DNA of 8,758 nucleotides from Deltaproteobacteria bacterium (GTDB taxonomy: Bacteria > Desulfobacterota > Syntrophia > Syntrophales > JAAYKM01), in contig JAGVTI010000130.1 in NCBI GenBank assembly GCA_019136935.1, forward strand, positions 1-8,758, in the 5' to 3' direction. The position numbers were made by a program, and so were the translations under genes. Every line of letters starts with the position of its first letter. The first letter of the stretch is position 1. Below the pieces are notes generated by a model. That model worked only from the letters and a program-made list of their open reading frames with translations. It was not told the DNA's origin and searched no databases. Shown piece by piece: positions 6,839-8,758 of the stretch.

Positions 6839-7299
6839 TTTCCTTCCTCCTTCGTATCGGCGCTTGCAGGCGATGCTTCGGCCGCGGCGGTTTTATCCGC
6901 CCCTTCAGGGATGATCATCTTGGGCTCGGCACTCTCCGCCGCGCCTTCCGCTGCCGCCTGGCCCGCCTTGGCCGCCGCCGCGACGATTTCATCGACTTCC
7001 GCCGCCGTAATTTCCTCGGAGGTCTTGACGGTGAGGAATTTCAGGATTTTATCGTCGATTTTGAGATTGCGCTCCAATTCATCGATGATATGGCTGTCCC
7101 CTGCAAAATCGAAGAGAACATAGAACCCCATGTTCTGCTTTCTGATCTCATACGCCAGCTTTCTTTTGCCCCATTTTTCGACCTTGATGATCAATCCTTT
7201 GCGCTCCGTCACCATGTTCTGGTAACGTTCGATTATCTCACTGACCTCGGTGTCAGGGAGATTCGATAAAGCAATAAAAACAACGTCGTACCTTCTCAA
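6835..7299 (-). CDS. rpsF: 30S ribosomal protein S6
   Basis: Small-subunit platform protein that forms a heterodimer with S18. 154 residues. The globular S6 fold occupies about 1-95 ('[22 protein letters not shown]', '[26 protein letters not shown]', '[19 protein letters not shown]'). Residues about 96-154 form a low-complexity tail rich in Ala and Glu and ending EEGK, longer than the acidic tail of E. coli S6. Start: TTG at 7299 is chosen because GAGGAGGT sits just upstream and the S6 fold begins right after it. The longer in-frame version to 7347 would read through the leader hairpin. First gene of the ribosomal cluster; its leader carries a candidate S6:S18 binding element that includes the ribosome binding site. 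Confidence 0.95.
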   Translation of the reverse strand: MRRYDVVFIALSNLPDTEVSEIIERYQNMVTERKGLIIKVEKWGKRKLAYEIRKQNMGFYVLFDFAGDSHIIDELERNLKIDDKILKFLTVKTSEEITAAEVDEIVAAAAKAGQAAAEGAAESAEPKMIIPEGADKTAAAEASPASADTKEEGK

Positions 7300-7307
7300 T
7301 GACCTAC

Positions 7308-7351
7308 CTCCTCTCGGCTCTGAAGCCCGATCCCAAGAATCGGGCAAGGAG
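7308..7351 (-). promoter_or_regulatory. rpsF leader element, candidate S6:S18 autoregulatory RNA
   Basis: In the rpsF leader RNA, GCCCGAU (7345-7339) pairs perfectly with AUCGGGC (7331-7325) around a seven-base loop. Outside it, CUCCU (7351-7347) pairs with AGGAG (7312-7308), which is the rpsF Shine-Dalgarno sequence. Between the two helices the 3' strand bulges 12 bases (7324-7313) containing CCG. A two-helix structure with CCG in a bulge and a sequestered ribosome binding site is the known design of the S6:S18 motif, by which the complex represses its own mRNA. The fold was made by eye. Confidence 0.5.
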
Positions 7352-7385
7352 TCCCCAAAATTTAGGATATTACAAAGTAACCCGG

Positions 7386-7402
7386 TCTTCTATTATAGAA
7401 GA
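7386..7402. promoter_or_regulatory. Perfect palindrome around the probable rpsF -10 box
   Basis: TCTTCTAT-T-ATAGAAGA is an 8+1+8 bp perfect palindrome. On the minus strand it contains TATAAT (7397-7392), a full -10 consensus, about 93 bases before the rpsF start codon. The -35 at 17-base spacing (AAATCT) is poor and the nearest TTGATT is only 12 bases away. It could therefore be an activator-dependent or extended promoter, or a regulator site on top of the -10. Confidence 0.45.
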
Positions 7403-7449
7403 TCGAAGAAATCAAGATTTTTTATACCGGCCGGATCGCGCCGGGGGCT

Positions 7450-8091
7450 TCAGATATACCGGAACCAGTAATCCTCGATGAAACGAAAATTCTGTTGCAC
7501 CGCTTCTTTGCCGGCGAGGATTTCTCCGTGGCCGCTTAGGAGAATCTCGACATCGAGGTTTTTGATCCGCCGGATGCTCTCCTTCAGGCGGGGGCCGCTC
7601 CCTTCGGGCAGGTCCGTCCGGCCGATCCCCTGATTGAAGATCACGTCTCCCGTAAACAGCACCTTTTTCTCCGCCCAGTACAGGCAGACCGATCCGGGCG
7701 AATGGCCGGGCGTGTCAAAAACTTCGAGGTTCACATCGCCTATCTGAAGCATCCCTTCGGACAGGTAAAGGTCCGGCCCGGGTATGTCATAATTCGGACC
7801 GGACCACTGCCTGATGAACCGGTACTCCTCGCGGCTCATGGCCAGAAGAGACGGATTCTGCAGACGGAAGGCCGCCTCCAGGTGATCCGGATGCCCGTGG
7901 GTAATCAAGACGTAATCGATCGCGGAAACCGGTACCCCAAGTTGTCCGAGACCTTGTTCCACATGCCCGAACAGGTGGTCGTGCCCCGGATCGATGAGAA
8001 TTTTTTTATCCCGGTCGATAAAATAGGTATTGCAGTTGTTCTCACGATAATCCTGCCAGATGAACGCGTAGAGCCCGTCGAATATCTTCAT
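7450..8091 (-). CDS. Metallo-beta-lactamase-fold hydrolase (glyoxalase II-like)
   Basis: Soluble binuclear-metal hydrolase of the glyoxalase II-like branch, typically acting on thioesters or similar substrates; the substrate cannot be read from sequence. 213 residues. All metal-ligand motifs are present: T64-H65-G-H67-P-D69-H70, H130 in 'DTPGHSPGS' (127-134), D149 in 'LFTGDVIF', and H188 in 'LLSGHGE'. 'GIGRTDLPEGS' (155-165) is typical of this branch. There is no signal peptide. Start: ATG at 8091 with GGAGGG nine bases upstream; the in-frame extension to 8247 lies in the repeat element and is not coding. Its end is 150 bp before the rpsF start, so it is probably a separate unit. Confidence 0.9.
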   Translation of the reverse strand: MKIFDGLYAFIWQDYRENNCNTYFIDRDKKILIDPGHDHLFGHVEQGLGQLGVPVSAIDYVLITHGHPDHLEAAFRLQNPSLLAMSREEYRFIRQWSGPNYDIPGPDLYLSEGMLQIGDVNLEVFDTPGHSPGSVCLYWAEKKVLFTGDVIFNQGIGRTDLPEGSGPRLKESIRRIKNLDVEILLSGHGEILAGKEAVQQNFRFIEDYWFRYI

Positions 8092-8146
8092 GAAATGCAC
8101 CCTCCTCCATATTTGGCGAATCCGTAAAAATCGAACCCGTCCTATC

Positions 8147-8245
8147 GTTATCCTGAGCGAAAGCCACACCTTTGTGGTCACTCTGAGCGAAGCGAAGCGT
8201 CTCTTTTCAACAGGATTCATCGCCGCTGATGATCCTGGGAATGAC
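8147..8245. repeat. Intergenic repeat element of the 'CTGAGCGAAGCGAAG' type
   Basis: Two related direct copies lie 30 bp apart: GTTATCCTGAGCGAA (8147-8161) and GTCACTCTGAGCGAA (8177-8191), identical at 12 of 15 bases, the second continuing as GCGAAGCG. Between them is a hairpin, CCACA-CCTT-TGTGG (8164-8177). After them is a longer near-perfect hairpin, CAGGATTCATC (8211-8221) with GATGATCCTG (8228-8237), one base bulged. The right edge ends in GGGAATGAC. This composition matches a short non-coding repeat I have seen scattered between genes in many bacterial genomes, with forms close to GTCATTCTGAGCGAAGCGAAG. No transposase is present, so any mobility would depend on another element. Confidence 0.55.
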
Positions 8246-8250
8246 AAAAC

Positions 8251-8269
8251 CGAACTTTTTCCCGGTTCG
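8251..8269 (-). terminator. Weak candidate terminator after the 8270-8731 gene
   Basis: On the minus strand, immediately after the stop codon, CGAAC and GTTCG form a five-base-pair stem with a nine-base loop, followed by GTTTTG. The stem is short and the T-run is only four, so this is a weak signal. Confidence 0.2.
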
Positions 8270-8731
8270 TTAAAATTCTATCCCCAGATTCAGCTGGGGT
8301 CTGAAAAATTCTCCCAGGGCCTCCATGTCCTCCTGCTGGAAAGATCCGTGAAATATCAGGGGCAGCAGGGTTTCGAGAGACATCCGTTCCTTTTCGGGAA
8401 AGGGATCTTTCCGATCCTTTTCCCGCGCCGAAACAAGGCGGGAAAGAGACAATGTCAACCCTAACAATCGGACTTCATTCCACTTATCCTGACCACCGGT
8501 CTCCCATACCTGCAGATTGTTATCCAAGATCGAAACGGATTTTTCGTCCAGTTTCAGCAGGTCATCCGTTTTCTTTTCCGTCTCCGACACCAGGACATCC
8601 GCCCGGAAGGCCGGGTTGACGGAGAAAAAATCTTTCCTGGATGATGCCTGCGGTTTGGCCTCTGAAAAGGCCTCAACGGCCGGGATAACCAGAATCACCG
8701 CGACGATCAGCGAGATCTTAAACCATTTCAT
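8270..8731 (-). CDS. Small exported protein of unknown function
   Basis: I do not recognise a family. 153 residues. A clear Sec-type signal peptide: MKWFK, a hydrophobic core 'ISLIVAVILVIPAV' and a VEA or SEA cleavage site near residue 21 or 25. There is no lipobox cysteine and no cysteine at all, so the product is probably periplasmic. The mature part is mostly helical and charged ('VSETEKKTDDLLKLDEKSVSILDNN', 48-72; 'VSAREKDRKDPFPEKERMSLETLLPLIF', 100-127) and ends 'RPQLNLGIEF'. The hydrophobic-aromatic final residues recall outer-membrane or secreted proteins but are not diagnostic. ATG start at 8731 with no strong ribosome binding site. Its stop is 178 bp upstream of the hydrolase start, with the repeat element between them. 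Confidence 0.65.
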   Translation of the reverse strand: MKWFKISLIVAVILVIPAVEAFSEAKPQASSRKDFFSVNPAFRADVLVSETEKKTDDLLKLDEKSVSILDNNLQVWETGGQDKWNEVRLLGLTLSLSRLVSAREKDRKDPFPEKERMSLETLLPLIFHGSFQQEDMEALGEFFRPQLNLGIEF

Positions 8732-8758
8732 ACACTACCGCACCCGATTTGTTGATTA

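Noticed and set aside
7424..7448. GC-rich CCGGC/GCCGG hairpin after the hydrolase stop as a terminator
   Set aside because: On the coding strand it is followed by an A-run rather than a T-run, so it is not a Rho-independent terminator in the needed direction.
8092..8247. N-terminal extension of the hydrolase to 8247
   Set aside because: It lies inside the repeat element, and the ATG at 8091 has a good ribosome binding site and starts the conserved fold.

Overview
The window looks like a stretch of core chromosome from a Gram-negative, moderately GC-rich bacterium, most likely a Desulfobacterota (former Deltaproteobacteria) lineage such as the Syntrophia. This placement is an inference. It rests on three things: the neighbourhood of rpoH, clpB and the rpsF-rpsR-rplI-dnaB cluster; a diadenylate-cyclase-domain protein of a kind I associate with that group; and an intergenic repeat of the 'CTGAGCGAAGCGAAG' type. 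No tRNA, rRNA, transposase, phage gene or CRISPR array was seen.

Layout. (1) 1-3305, minus strand: a two-gene operon in which a DAC-domain protein (probable c-di-AMP synthase with a pyruvate-kinase-C-like N-terminal domain) precedes the disaggregase clpB by 9 bp. clpB runs off the left edge and lacks roughly its last 50 codons. (2) 3306-3547: a divergent control region. It holds a good sigma-70-type promoter for the operon, a perfect 7+7 bp inverted repeat overlapping its -35 box, a second small palindrome at the expected transcription start, and a promoter for rpoH facing the other way. (3) 3548-4405, plus strand: rpoH (sigma-32 family), starting at TTG. Its 3' end overlaps the convergent dnaB gene by 12 bp. 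(4) 4394-7299, minus strand: rpsF-rpsR-rplI-dnaB, the standard S6/S18/L9/helicase cluster. The rpsF leader folds into a candidate S6:S18 autoregulatory element, and a 228-bp gap with no convincing gene separates rpsR from rplI. (5) 7450-8091, minus strand: a glyoxalase-II-like metallo-beta-lactamase-fold hydrolase. (6) 8147-8245: a non-coding repeat element. (7) 8270-8731, minus strand: a small, probably exported protein that I do not recognise.

How the genes fit together. The left half is a heat-shock/proteostasis module. A sigma factor that usually drives chaperone genes lies back-to-back with the operon carrying ClpB, and that operon also carries a probable second-messenger synthase, so c-di-AMP production and protein disaggregation may be co-transcribed. 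The operon's visible promoter is sigma-70-like rather than sigma-32-like, and the overlapping inverted repeat suggests a repressor. The right half is housekeeping: small-subunit proteins S6 and S18 (translationally coupled by an ATGA overlap), L9, and the replicative helicase.
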